The notes under the pieces were generated by a model. It was not told where the DNA came from and did not search any database. It was given only the letters and a program-made list of their open reading frames with translations. Positions 47,588 through 60,551 of a stretch of DNA of 64,000 nt are shown here, piece by piece. Position numbers and translations under genes: made by a program. The stretch comes from Lithospermum erythrorhizon (Eukaryota > Streptophyta > Magnoliopsida > Boraginales > Boraginaceae). Position 1 is the stretch's first letter; every line of letters starts with the position of its first letter. Where the stretch lies: positions 17,815 through 81,814 of the forward strand of contig JADFUC010001201.1 of the NCBI GenBank assembly GCA_019722365.1. Direction: 5' to 3'.

Positions 47588-49581
47588 AAAGAGTTGTACA
47601 TGATCTCAAGGTATAATGTGCTGGACAACTTTGGGAGGTTTTTCCATTTGTTGTAGCATCTTGCTTGCCTTCTCGAATTCACTATTTTCAGTTAGATTGC
47701 AATACTTTTTGGTGTTCCTTCAGCTTCTGAGATATTAAATGAGAGATTTTTATAAAATGAGAGAACTGTATGAAACATAATTATGTGACCTATGTAGACC
47801 AATATTGATGTGTTCATGAGGTTGTAAGTCCTTTCCAGGCCAATATCGAGACATGATTTCATTATTAAGTTGGATTCACGCTTACTTTCTTTTGATTTTC
47901 CCCTTTTATGTTTCTGCATGTATTTTTTGTCTCGATTATTTTGAACATCCCTTGGTTTCTTGTTTTGGGCGTCCTCTTAAACCCATCTTTTACATTAACA
48001 TATACAAAAATCATTTAATACAAGGACAAAGAAGGAATTACATAATTATTATGGATTTTTTATGCATATTTTAAAATAAGGCAACATGTGAGAAATTTTT
48101 ATCTATACCATATATAATGCCTAAGGTTAAAATTATCACGTTATTTATGTCATACTTTGTGAATGACCTAAAATGTCATATTCTAACAAAAAATAACTAC
48201 TACTCAAAATTCATTTTTACTTTATATGTTACTATTAAAAAATAACTACTATTTAAAATTTATTTTTTACTTTTATCCATATTTACTTTTTCTTTAAAAT
48301 ACATGATCATTTAAAAATTAATTTTTCACAATGATTGCTTCAGATTTTTTGGCTTATCTTTTACAATTTCAACGTAGCTTTTTACATTTTCAATGAAGCA
48401 GTATAATCCTAATGTACTCTTCTCAATATTCCTAATAAAATACTTTTCATTTAAACGGTATCATCTATTTCAAATCCGGAAAGTTGGCAGATAAATATTT
48501 TATGGTGACATGGATGAAAACAACTACCAATTTATATTTATGAGATTTGTTTATAAGATTTTGATACAAAAATGACTGACCGCACAAGCGTGAAAAGTTT
48601 GAGTAAATATCATGACGTTAATAAATTTTGGTGATCATTATTGTTTTAAGTCAGTGATACTTTCATAACCGAATATATTATACCAAAGAATTCCAATTTT
48701 TTTTATTGTAAATCACGATCAATCGACACAAAGCGACCGCTAATCGATACCAAGAGAATATTAAAATAAAACACCAACATTTTATCATCTTCTCCATCCA
48801 TCCTTAAACTTCCACCCCACCCCCATTACCCCGAAATGGTTTCCGGTATCGGAAAGATTCTACCAGTCGGGAAGATAACGAAATGGTGATACTAATCCAG
48901 CCTCAACTTCAAGATCCCGACTTCGACTTAAAGATAATCTAGCTCCGATACCTTTTTAGCATCCGAGCCGTTAAAGCATCTCACATGCTTCAAAATTCAG
49001 AAAATTTTTCTCACATTAAGTTAATTAATTAAACTAAAATCGCTTAATAAAAGACACCTCTCTATCTCATTGCAAATAAAATAATTAATAATGTTATCGC
49101 TTCTTTATTTATAATTATATATTGAACATATTTTATAATATTTTTAAAATTTCAAAAATTTTGCTAACGAATCGAAGAATATCAAAACAGCCGGGTATTT
49201 CAAACGAAAGCACTACTCAGACCTACAATTTACCTAATAACTATCGATTCCGTATTTGAGCCGGGTAACGAAGTTACCCAAATGATGCCAAAGACTACCC
49301 ATCCCTACCCCGTCCTCGTAAATTGACCTAAATGTACAAATTCACTTTTAGTTTCTTTTTAATTCACACTTTGATTAATTCAAACAAAATATATGTATTG
49401 ACAGAAAATAGAAGGCTAAATTTCATACAAAGACTGACATTTCAAATATGCACTTAAACCTTCATCAGCACCTAGTTTTGAAAAAAATCTTTTTGATACC
49501 TGAATTCTTATTTAATAGGTAAACTTAAGGGTAAAATAGAAAAATTATATATATTATACTTTATGAATCATTTTTAAAAGG
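47588..49581. other. FY 3' UTR, then gene-free AT-rich sequence
   Basis: The first 150-200 bp after the stop presumably form the 3' UTR; no canonical AATAAA is visible there, and an ATTAAA-like element lies near 47,734. From about 48,000 the sequence is AT-rich with no supported feature. Confidence 0.35.
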
Positions 49582-51123
49582 GTTAATAGCAGGGGCAATC
49601 ACTTATGTTTATACAATGTTACCAATCGATAACATATGTTTCAAAACGATCCGATCGATCACCTATCTTTTAAAAAATGTCCTACTTGCCTATTCCATAA
49701 AAAATTCCGTTAAGTGACCGTTAAATTTTGCATGTCACTTGCAGGTGACTTTCTCTTGAGGGCATTTTGGAACATCACAATATAATTTTTATATTAAAAA
49801 AACTAAAATAATATTAATCAATAAAAAAAAACAACTCTTCCCCTTCTTCTTGCAACAGCCCCCTCACAACCGCCACCACCAGTATCACCGTCCACAAACC
49901 ACCATTGTAAGCCCAGTTACTGCCCGAGTTGTAGTATTGGTTAATTACATGGTTGAAATAAGCGTATAAGCTATTCTCTAAGATAACGATGAAAACTAGT
50001 ACAACTTAGCTCATTTATGTTATGCAAGATTATTACCAGGGCAAGAAATGTGACTTCGAAATTGATTTTTTCACTATAACGATCTATCTTCAATTGAAAA
50101 CTTAGTAAAGATTTGATTTTTTGACCACAATTTCAATCTATCTTTGAATCTTGAATTGAAACTCAGTAAATATTTGATTTTTCCACTATATTAATCAATA
50201 TTGTACTGAAAACTCAGTAAAGAATTGATTTTTTCCCGCAATTTCAATTTATCTTTGAATCAACTCAATAAAAAATTAATTTAGTCACTATTTAAGAATA
50301 TATTTGAATCTTGAATTGAAATTATGGGAGGAGAAAATAAAGGGTATGAGGAATAGTGTGTTTGTGAAGTGAAAATGAGAAATATTCAACTACAGGGATT
50401 ATTCAGGGAAAGGTGTCATAGGAAGAAAAACATGACATTTTTTCATCTTTTGAGTTTGTTTTGGGTTTTGTCAGTTGTTATACACACACCCAAAGTGTGT
50501 AGTAGTTAGTGAAATGATTATTTTGCCCCCCTATTTGTAAAAGAATATAAGCTTATTATGACAAATTGGTTATTTCACTAATAAAAAACACTATTTGGGC
50601 CAGGTGGTATGTTGCCCGGGTTTTTGCTAGACATTTGGCTTAGCTCATTGGTGGTCGGACAACACTATACACATATCCAAATAAATAAGTTTTTTAATAA
50701 ACGACAATTTTACGCCATTTAAACTTTCTAAGCATTACACTTCAGAATTGGGTGTGGGGCAAATAGTCATTTAACCCTAATTATCCACGTTTGTGCGTGT
50801 ATAACAACCTAGTTGGTGGTCGAGATAAAGGCGGTCAAGTGGGTTACATTGGTGGGTTTCAAGGACGAAATAAGGGCCTTATGAGAGGTTTATTATTATT
50901 TTAGTTTTTTGGAAAGAAAATTGTTCTAATTTTCCAAAAAATGCTCTCTAAAAATGTCATGTGCACGTCACAATTTAATAAACTTAACGATCACTTAATA
51001 GAATTTTGACTAACAAAGCAAGAGAACATTTTTTATAAGATAAGCTGACGACCTGGACGGTTAAACATGCGAATCGATCGATAACATCAGATAAACATAA
51101 AGCGATTTCTCCGCCACATCTGG
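49582..51123. mobile_element. Mutator-like non-autonomous element with long TIRs
   Basis: About 190 bp at each end are inverted copies. Left blocks CTTATGTTTAT, ATCTTTTAAAAAATGTCC, TTAAGTGACCGTTAA and GGGCATTTTGGAA reappear in the same order in the inverted right end as CTTTATGTTTAT, ATCTTATAAAAAATGTTC, TTAAGTGATCGTTAA and AGCATTTTTTGGAA. The interior has no transposase. Long TIRs and size fit a non-autonomous MULE; the 9-bp target duplication could not be placed. Confidence 0.6.
50070..50335 (+). repeat. Tandem repeats of about 55-60 bp inside the MULE-like element
   Basis: Units containing TTGATTTTTTCACTAT...ATC and TTGAATTGAAACTCAGTAAA recur four to five times with variation. Their start and end are diffuse. 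Confidence 0.6.
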
Positions 51124-51144
51124 AATATCTAACACTTGAATGGG

Positions 51145-51552
51145 ATTTAATTTTTAATAATCAATTTTAATGTATTCAATTAAAAAAATACATTATCTTC
51201 AACCTTATTCCCACTTCCAAAATCTATTAGAGGGCTGCCCCAAGATATACATAATATACTCAAAACTCAAGTCCATTTGAGATTTGTGCAAGGGTTGCTC
51301 AATATAGGCGACAAAACAGTTCTGTGAAATAGTTTATAAGTTATGACAAAACGATTCTGCGAAAAAGTTTATAAGTTATGGAAAAAAAAATATTTACTCA
51401 GATATGTTGAAGAAACCATACTTGTTTTTTTTCCCAAATTTCCAATCATGTAAAGATAGATTGGATACTAGGCTAAGCATGGATAAAAATGGGTTGAAGA
51501 TGATGTATTTTTTTTAATTGAATTAATTGGAAATTGAATATTAAAAATTGAT
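51145..51552. mobile_element. MITE with about 60-bp inverted ends
   Basis: The left end (51,146-51,206) and right end (51,490-51,552, inverted) share CAATTTTTAATA-type DNA and ATTCAATTAAAAAAATACAT followed by ATCTTCAACC. The 280-bp middle is non-coding. Target duplication not resolved. Confidence 0.6.
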
Positions 51553-53757
51553 CCACTAAGTGTTTGTTATTTTAAAATAATTCATAAAGCTGTAATATAT
51601 ATAATTTTTTCTGCTTTGCTCCTGTTTTACCTATTAAATAGCCTGCGTGCTAATTTTTTTTTCCCCAAAAGTTTAGTTGTCAAAATTCAACTCAAGTGCC
51701 TATTTGAAAGGTTTTACGTGCTTATTCAAATATTTCAGAAGACAAAGCCTGTATGAAATTTACCCAAAATAAAATAAAAAAATTCACAAAGTCCGCACGG
51801 ATTAGACTATCGATATTGTAGGTAGTTGCTCCAATTATTCATCTGTAAAATTTTATAATCAATTTTGAGATGATAAGTTTATGGTTATAATTTTTACACT
51901 TCAAACATTGATATTAATGTAAATTAATTTCATTTTATCTCTCGCTTTGTTTTGGCGAAAATTTAATTCAAAACTAAAGTCAGCGTGGTTATCATTTGAC
52001 GGAGTTGTAAAATCAAAATCTTCAGTTTATCACAAACTAACAATTATTATAACAGAAAATCAATAGCTAATCCTAGTTTTTCCATTGGATATCGTTTCGA
52101 TTTCTACAACATTTTACAGAAGATCTGTGGCGCCGTGGGATGATGAAGACAAAGCAAGTGTGGGGGATTTAATTTTTAATTTTTTATCCTTATTTGTCGT
52201 TCTAGGCTAATTTTTTTTTTCTAGCATAAAAAGTTATACTTTTACATTTCCAATATACTTTCTAACTACTTTCTCTTATGAAATTATCAACCAACCAATG
52301 ATATAATTTCAAATATTTGTTATTTATTATTTTTAATGTACTTTTTGACTATTTTTTATTTTTCTTAATCTATGTGCAAACGAGTCAACTACAAAAACCG
52401 TAGGTACATTGCTTTTTGATGGGCTTTAATCATGCGAAGGAAGCAACTGAATGGGAGCTGGGTTACAAGTGAGTAAGGAAACAAGGGTAAAATATAGGTA
52501 CATGATCGGGTGTCTGGGGAGGATGACGATGTGTTTTGGAGAAGAAAAGCGAATGGACGGGCGCGGACGGGGTCATTACGAGAAGAAAAGTGGTAAACCT
52601 AAAATTATGTAATGATTAATTGTTATAAAATATTTACATAATAAGTTATTGCAAAATATGCCCTAACAATCTAATAATTGAGTAATTTATTTTTTGCCCT
52701 CTTCTTAAATAATTTTTTTAAATATATATTTTTATGTAAAGAATACATTTCAGGGACAATCCAAACAAGATAAAATATAAAAGTAATTAGATGTTAAGGG
52801 AAACATAGGACCTCGATAGAAAATAGCATGATAGTTTAAAAAAGCAACCGCCAATCCGCGCAACAAAAGTAAGACGATTTAAACTCAGACAAGTTTCAAA
52901 ATGAAACTCTACCCATGAACAATTGGTGCACATCCCCGATTAACTCTCATAAGATCCTGCTGGCGGATCTCGATGAAATTCTTAATGTGACGGTTTTACA
53001 CTTTCTGACAATTGGAACATCTTGATCAATTCAATTCTATACTTCCAAAGACCAAAGCCCAAACACACTCATGTGTATTATTGCTAAAACTGTATTCAAA
53101 ATACTAGGAAAATACACACGACAAATTTAGCCGTACTTTGAGTTTGTAAATAAATTAAGTATTCAACTAGTCATAAGGAGACGTGAATTGGCTGAGAAGT
53201 AAAAACAGATAAGTAAACTGGTGCATAAATATATAGTTCAAATCACAATAATTAATACTTGACTAGTGGGAAATTCCCGTCAAACGACGGATAACAAAGA
53301 GGATTATTAGACGCAAGTCTAACTACAAAATGATTTTAAGCGTATTATGCTCCAATGATGTAAGTAGTTAAAATAAGATATAAGCATCAATAGTACAAAC
53401 TTGGAAAGTTTAGCGCTTGGATAGATGTTCGATAATTAAAAGCGAAAAGATCTTCCGTCGATTGATCGCGTTGTTTCGATTGATACTTCATCGGGCCAGA
53501 CATGCGCTGCCGGTACGATTAATTTTTCTTGTTGATGATTCTCAAAAGTAAAAACATTTGATTTAGTTTGTAGTGTGTGAATATACAATTGTAATTATTA
53601 TTTCGTATTTAGTTGAATATGTACATACCGAGCAAAGTTGTAATTGCACTCATTTAGCGCTTCAACGATTTATAAAGCGAGAGGATCGTGGTCGCGACCA
53701 CAAATTTTCCTCGCTTGTGCTCAACATCTCGATCATCACCGAGCTGCCATCATAAAA
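51553..53757. other. Gene-free sequence
   Basis: AT-rich to mixed DNA with no domain-bearing ORF. From about 52,800 the sequence becomes less AT-rich and may be decayed transposon DNA. The frame at 53,573-53,755 has no recognised features. Confidence 0.35.
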
Positions 53758-56281
53758 TGTAACGACCTGGCCCTGTGCCGCACACCGGCGCTAAGGTTAT
53801 CAACAACCCAGACACCGTAATCACCCCGATCACTGACGACAACATAAAAAGACTTCATTTGACACAATAATAATACACTTTTGTCCATCGCGTGAACTAA
53901 CAATACCTCGCACAAAAACGTATCATCAACAAAACATACATCAACCTGAATAATACAACCATACAATACACAAATAATCTCCATAATACAACATATTACA
54001 CGACCCTCTCAATATACAAGCTCGAATGCTAGAAACATAACAAGAGGAAAAGGATCAAGCTGAGGATCTTCTATGCCACCTGCCGCTTCACCTACAATCT
54101 TCAATCCAGCTGCATCAATGCAACTTCTTGACAACCTCAACGATCAACCCTTAGAAACCTAGCATAAAACGCCGCCCATATAGAATGTGAGTCACTTATT
54201 GCCGAGCGAATTAAAATACCACGTATCATCCTATCACATATATTCATACTTATATATATAACATATGCATATATACATTAACCAGACCATAACGAATAAC
54301 ATTCCACAACTCACATGTAATCCTCTTATACGACAAGTTACATAATACTATACACATGAGCTTGCTAATCATATAAATAACGCATATTCATTTAAGGGAA
54401 ACTGCCTCAACACACAAAGATAATCAAATTAGCGAAACGGCGAATCCACTCCACAATAAGAAACGTATTTGAGAATCCACCTCCAAATAATACACATATG
54501 AGGAATCCACCTCCAAATAACACATATGAGGAATCCACCTCCAAATAATACACATATACGAGAATCCACTCCAAATAATCGCACGGTGCCTCCACCTCCA
54601 TCCTCCCGACTCCGAGGCTACACCTCAACGCATATCACACCAAACCTCCCGAATCCACCTGTGGCTACCCACACAATACGCACACCACACCAAACCATCC
54701 GGCCTGTCACCACCGCCTCCGCAAATAACACAAAAAGCAATCAAAACACATCTGCACACAACCACAGACACAACACACATCCACACACAGCACATAGCCA
54801 CAGACATTCTCATAACATGAATCATGTTCACAACTATCTCATAACACAAATCATAATTCTAATATTCTCAGCGATATGAATCATAATTCAATTATCTCAT
54901 ACAATATAACTCGTGATCAATTATCTCATAATATCAATCAAACTCAATTATTTCATAACAAAACTCATAAATCACCATTTCCACATAATTTCAATCACAG
55001 TCACACAATACACATATCAAAATAGTCCCAAGATAATACATGCAACATATACAACATAATATATATATGAAAGGTCCCCATCGTGAGATTTGTACTCACC
55101 TCGAGCCCAAAACAAGAATGCTTAACTTTTAAAGTACCCTGCATAGTCCGCTCAACTTGTCCAAAGAAGTTATACATTATAACACATTCCGTAGAATAAC
55201 CTCTCTTAACATCTATTTAAACCCCGAGTATTATACCACGTCTCACAATTCAATTTAACCTTTTAGTAATCATCCTATCCCCGAAATTAGTATACACTAC
55301 ATTCAATTTACCGACTTCATAACTCCCAATATTCGGTCACTTTATTATCCCAATAATAACACGTTAGTCACATTTCAATCAATCCAACAATCAATCACTT
55401 AACTAATTAACTCCATTATAATCAACCTTTAGTTCAAAAGCTCCAATTACTACTCAACTTCAAATAACCTAACTCAACAATAATCCTCCAATTAATCAAC
55501 TCTCAAAACATCCAAATTATACTCCTAAACAACTATATTAAAGTCCCATAACATTATTATACAATTTAAAGAAATTTGGAAGTTAAGCCAACCTAAAAGT
55601 CAACTAACCCACTCAACATAATTCAACCCTAAAAATCTATTATAATTACTCCAATCACTTAATACAAGCCTGTAGAATTCTCTTTCTATAACATCTCAAC
55701 CTTTAAAACTCACCTCAAAAGTCAACTAAAGCTGCAAACATTTCAAACTCATGAAATATCCCAAAGATTCAAGCTTTCTTACCTTGTTTCAGTAGAGGAT
55801 GATTTATGAAGCATTTAAAATCAACTTTATTGTCTTCGAGCCACAAAGAATTGAAGAAACTAAGAAATTTTTTTCATGTAGATAGAGTTGAGTTCTGACA
55901 AAGAGGGGTCAAAGGGATTGCCTGTTTGTTTGGATAATGACGGGCAAGAGCAAGGACGGTAAGATATTTAAGGACCTGCTTTTAAGCCCCGCTGCTTGTT
56001 TCTCGTTTCTCCACTTTCCGTACTTAAATTTCAATGAAACCGATTCCAACTGCAAAGTTTTCCATGACATAAACTACAACTCATATAATACTAGTCTTGG
56101 TACATCAATTTTATTCTGAAATCATTTATACTATCTCCGGTCCCACCACAAACCTAAATATACCACCAACCGAATCGATTTGAATTCTCCACTACTCAAC
56201 TGAAATTTTCAATTTCACCGAAATACTCTACCGAGAAAATTACATACTATCAACATAATATCGTGCGAACGGGTTATTTCA
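53758..56281 (-). repeat. 3' LTR of the minus-strand element
   Basis: Runs from TGTAACGACCTGGCC (53,758; the LTR end read on the + strand) to GGGTTATTTCA (56,281). It matches the other LTR over its full length, with many small indels. The open frame at 54,526-54,879 lies wholly in it and is Pro/Thr/His-rich low complexity, not a gene. Confidence 0.75.
54475..54575. repeat. 30-bp minisatellite in the 3' LTR
   Basis: The unit AATCCACCTCCAAATAATAC plus CATATGAGG is repeated four times, the last copies imperfect. The matching array in the other LTR is at 61,265-61,340. Confidence 0.75.
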
Positions 56282-59200
56282 TTCTACCCACCTTTATAAA
56301 ATTTCGCCCTCGAAATTTACTTAGCACTCGATTTTTTCTTATCGTCCCAACTCGCCTTCCAATATGCTCTTATTACCGAATATCATGACATCTTAGTCAC
56401 CCAATCACATTCTCCCAACATAGTCATTGACTTCGTAGATCGCACTACCTCAGAAATACATTCGCAACGCATTCTCGAATATTACTTTACCGCAACCGGA
56501 TATTACACAAATCTAATCGTATCATACCATCACCACACACAAACGCCCCAACTACTTATATACATCCTCTCATATCTCATATTACGCCAACAACCATCAA
56601 CTCATATTTTATCATGTTATCGATATCCATATCACCGATATCAGCCATATCCGCTCATAATTCGTGTCATCATATCACCTCGTTATTGACTATCAGATTC
56701 ATTAATGTGCAAGTAAATTCTCTTATCAAAACTCTAATTAAGAAATTTCTAGGACTGATTATCATGAAATTCGAATATAAGAATACCTAAAATTCTAACA
56801 TAACTAGCGCATAATACACCACTAATAACCCCACCATTTCAATGCTCCTACATATATATCCTTTAAAATACCTCTTCGAGTATGCCTTATCCTCCTTAAC
56901 AAATCTTACCCTTATATACATTTACTACATTACATCGCCACTGTCATCACATTATCATCACACACCCTTATATATATTCATTTTTACTCATTCACATACA
57001 ATCACGGTTATCCTTATGTCAATCTCACCATAGCGGATATACCTTAAGTCTATTATTACCATCATACATTTCCTAAGTCTTATCGCGATTTATCAACATC
57101 AAATCCCCTACATCCTAAGACATCTACAACATATATACCACGTTACAACGCCCACCAATCATTCACACCACTTGCTTGATAACCCCTATCATAACAACTT
57201 ATTACTAGCTTCCAAGTAGCTACTGAATATTCCCTTTACCTTAATAGTTAGACATTAACAAATGCGACTTCCTCACATTCCTTTAGACCTCCTCTCCGCA
57301 TAAGACTTCATGAATCCTCATTCCCCGTTTCACTTAGCTATATTATAGTATTCACCCCATGCCATTCCTTCCACACTTCTAACATATCGTAAAGTTATTT
57401 CCAGCTTGTACTATATCAAGTTCTATTCTTCCCTCAGAGTTCTTTTTATCACTCATCGTCATTTTTCCTTTCTCCCTGCCTCATTTCTTCAATATTTCTT
57501 CAATAGCTTCCTGGTTCCATCCTAACACCGGGCTCAGTTATTATTACCGTGAGCAACTTTCCTCTTACTTAAATTATCATCTCGTTAACTCAGTCTTACA
57601 CTTCACGCCTTATATCCTCATACAATAGTCTACTTTCTCCGATAAGTGCCTTCTAATCGATCAACACATAACATTCTACCTATTTGTCCTTGAATTCATG
57701 AATTCCACTGTATTCTAGTTGACGCCGACTCGCTTTATCATTAACAACCACAAACGACGTTAACATCTCGGACGCATCGCCCTCATGACCATTATAAATG
57801 TACGTAATCTTATGATCGCTTCCACATAAAATTTGTACTCACGCTTACATCACGATTCAACCTACAGGAAACTCAGATCTACTCATAACAATTCAATTAT
57901 CATCCTCATAAAGATGTCAATCCGCTAACTGTAATCATAAGTGTGAATTTCACAAGATCCTCCGGAGTTACGGGTCAACGACCTCCGTCTTCCTCTCATG
58001 ATACCAATTATTCTCAAGTCACAATACACCTCAAAACTACCAAGTCTCACATTATACACCCCCGATGAGCTTATTTCCGTAATTATCGTCATGATTCATT
58101 AGTACAACACATGTATATTCTACCATACTTGTTAATACTTCATTGTCCCTTCGAATTTGTCAACCTTTCATCTACACTCAAATTTGGCCCATTAATTCAA
58201 ATCTTTAGAACTAACGTTGGGCCGCATCACCATCATTAGTTCCCATCATAATTATCCCTTAAACAACAATTTCCATTTATGAACCATTATAATAACCATC
58301 ATATTTTATGAGGGAGATCCCAATATTCATTGATATTCCATTACTAATTCCCACCAATTTTCCCTATCGTTAGTTTAACCTCCTCCCAGCTAAACCGGCA
58401 TTTCAAATCTTATAATTTACGAGAATTCCGCTTATAACCTCAACTCATCCTTGAAAAATTTATCCTTGAAAATTTATCCTCACCTTTCAATCGAACACAA
58501 TCGCTATCACCCATCTAGTAAACAATATAATATCCAAACATTTTACTCCCTTTATCACCTTGAATGTCGTAGTCCTCTATTCCCCGACGGCAAAATCCGG
58601 CCCATTTGATTCATTTAACCTTTAACCTTCTTAGCCATTTATTCACGTCACTTAATCATAATTTATGAGATTTACCTCTTATAACTCTACTCAACTCATC
58701 TAACCACAAATTCAAATTTCCCAAATCAACATCCTTCGTTATATATAATTGCATACAATATATTCAAGTCTTCGAAGAAATCATCATTCCTTTCTCATGT
58801 CTTTTCCTTGACTACTCGAACAACCAAATCAGCATTCATTAATTAAATATTTGATGTTCCAACTATTATTAACAAATTTTATATCTTAATTTCATACTTT
58901 CTCCTTTCAATTCATACTTGTTACAACTCCATCGACTCTACACCAAAGATACATATACTCCACATATCATACCACGCTTTCATCATAATGCGATTATACA
59001 CAACTTCATCATACATTAACAACCACCAAAAACTCGTTTCAACCTAATCTCAATCATGTTCTGTAATTCCCAAAATTCCCCTATTTATCATCAACTTTAA
59101 ATAATATATCACCATTCCGCTAAGATCCTTATTTCATAAAATTATTCAACAGTATACATCCAGTCTCAAAGTTTTATTATCTAGGAAAGAATGGTTTCGT

Positions 59201-60551
59201 ACCCGACTTGATACATAACACACTTTCCATTGCATCTGGTAATTTCTCCCAAAGTCCCACCAACTGATATATCCACTACTTTCTTCTTGCAACAATTCCT
59301 CCTTCCTCAGACTTACTACACCCATCATTATCAATTTTCCATCTCACTTAAATAGTTTATTAATAGTAATTACTAAACATATTTTTCTTTTCCTCCAGAG
59401 ACCCAAAATTTTTATTATTCCACTTTATTCTTCAAGCAACACTTCACAACTTAAACAACTTAGAACTTCATAATGACAATCAACTAAAATATTCATTTTT
59501 ATCCCAATCGCTTCAAGCATTAAATCAACTTTATATTCTAGTGTGAGTACTCACACACTTAATTTTACCAATACAATTTTTTCCAATATTTCGCATTTAG
59601 ACAAACATATTCACCCATCTAGATGATCGACAACCTCATACAACCACTCAATCGTGACATTTTGAAATTTTCCATTTCTGCCTATCCTCACCCCTTAAGA
59701 TTCATCGGTATGTAATTTCCAATATCAACCTATTACACTTGCATATTCTTTCCTCGCTTCTCATTCATACCCACACCCGACAACAAGATTTATTAACTTA
59801 CTTCATCTTCCCAAATGGTCCATCTTCGATACGCCAACTAAATAATTCTCTCTACCCTAACACTGGGTCCAACCACCATAATTACCTGAATACTCTTCCA
59901 CTAATTATTTCAAAGACCGATTTAATTTCACGGATCTAAGGATCAACAATCTTACACCACCAAACCCTAGACATCTCTTTAATAATTTTAGATTTACATA
60001 AATACCTAACCACTTAACAACCCAACTCCGATACATTATAGATTCCTTCCAACATCCTCGTGACATTCTTTCTTCTCTAACCAAATTCCCAACAAATTTA
60101 CCCATATCTTAGATTCTCATTTCCACACGCTTCGACCTCGAGTTCACATCCTCGATAACAACCATTATCCGTGAGTAAAAAGATAGAATCTACTCAACTT
60201 CAAAGTGGAACCCACTATCCGTATAGTACCATCAATGACAACACGTATGCTCTTCATAATCCAATCAACTCGGGCCAGATACTCATCAAAGTTACTAACC
60301 GCTCAATTCTTATGTCACTACAACAACAAATACGATTCATCTCAACCTTCCCTCAAGCGTGCTCACACGCTAGCTCGACAAAAATATTCCAGTGGCATCT
60401 TCAACAATTCACTCCATCCACTTAAAGAAGAAAATCTGTGACTCCACAAGCAAGACTCGAATATCGACAACCACTCAACCATCTTACACCCAGTACATAA
60501 CCAATGTGACACCACAAAAACCGAAACCTAAGCTCGATACCAAAATTATAA
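56282..60551 (-). mobile_element. Interior of the minus-strand element
   Basis: 4.3 kb with no frame above about 85 codons and no gag-pol motif I could recognise on the minus strand. Only the 3' boundary (GAAATTTCGCCCTCG as seen on the + strand, 56,306-56,330) and the 5' primer site give its identity. It is either completely decayed or a non-coding LARD-like derivative. Confidence 0.5.
60532..60542 (-). other. tRNA-iMet primer-binding site of the minus-strand element
   Basis: On the minus strand it reads TGGTATCGAGC, the canonical TGGTATCAGAGC with one A missing, about ten bases inside the LTR border at 60,552. It fixes the orientation of the element. Confidence 0.6.

Noticed and set aside
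54526..54879. 117-codon ORF, and the similar ORFs at 61,350-61,627
   Set aside because: They lie inside the two LTRs of the minus-strand element and encode only Pro/Thr/His low complexity from the minisatellite and CA-rich DNA; both copies are broken differently.
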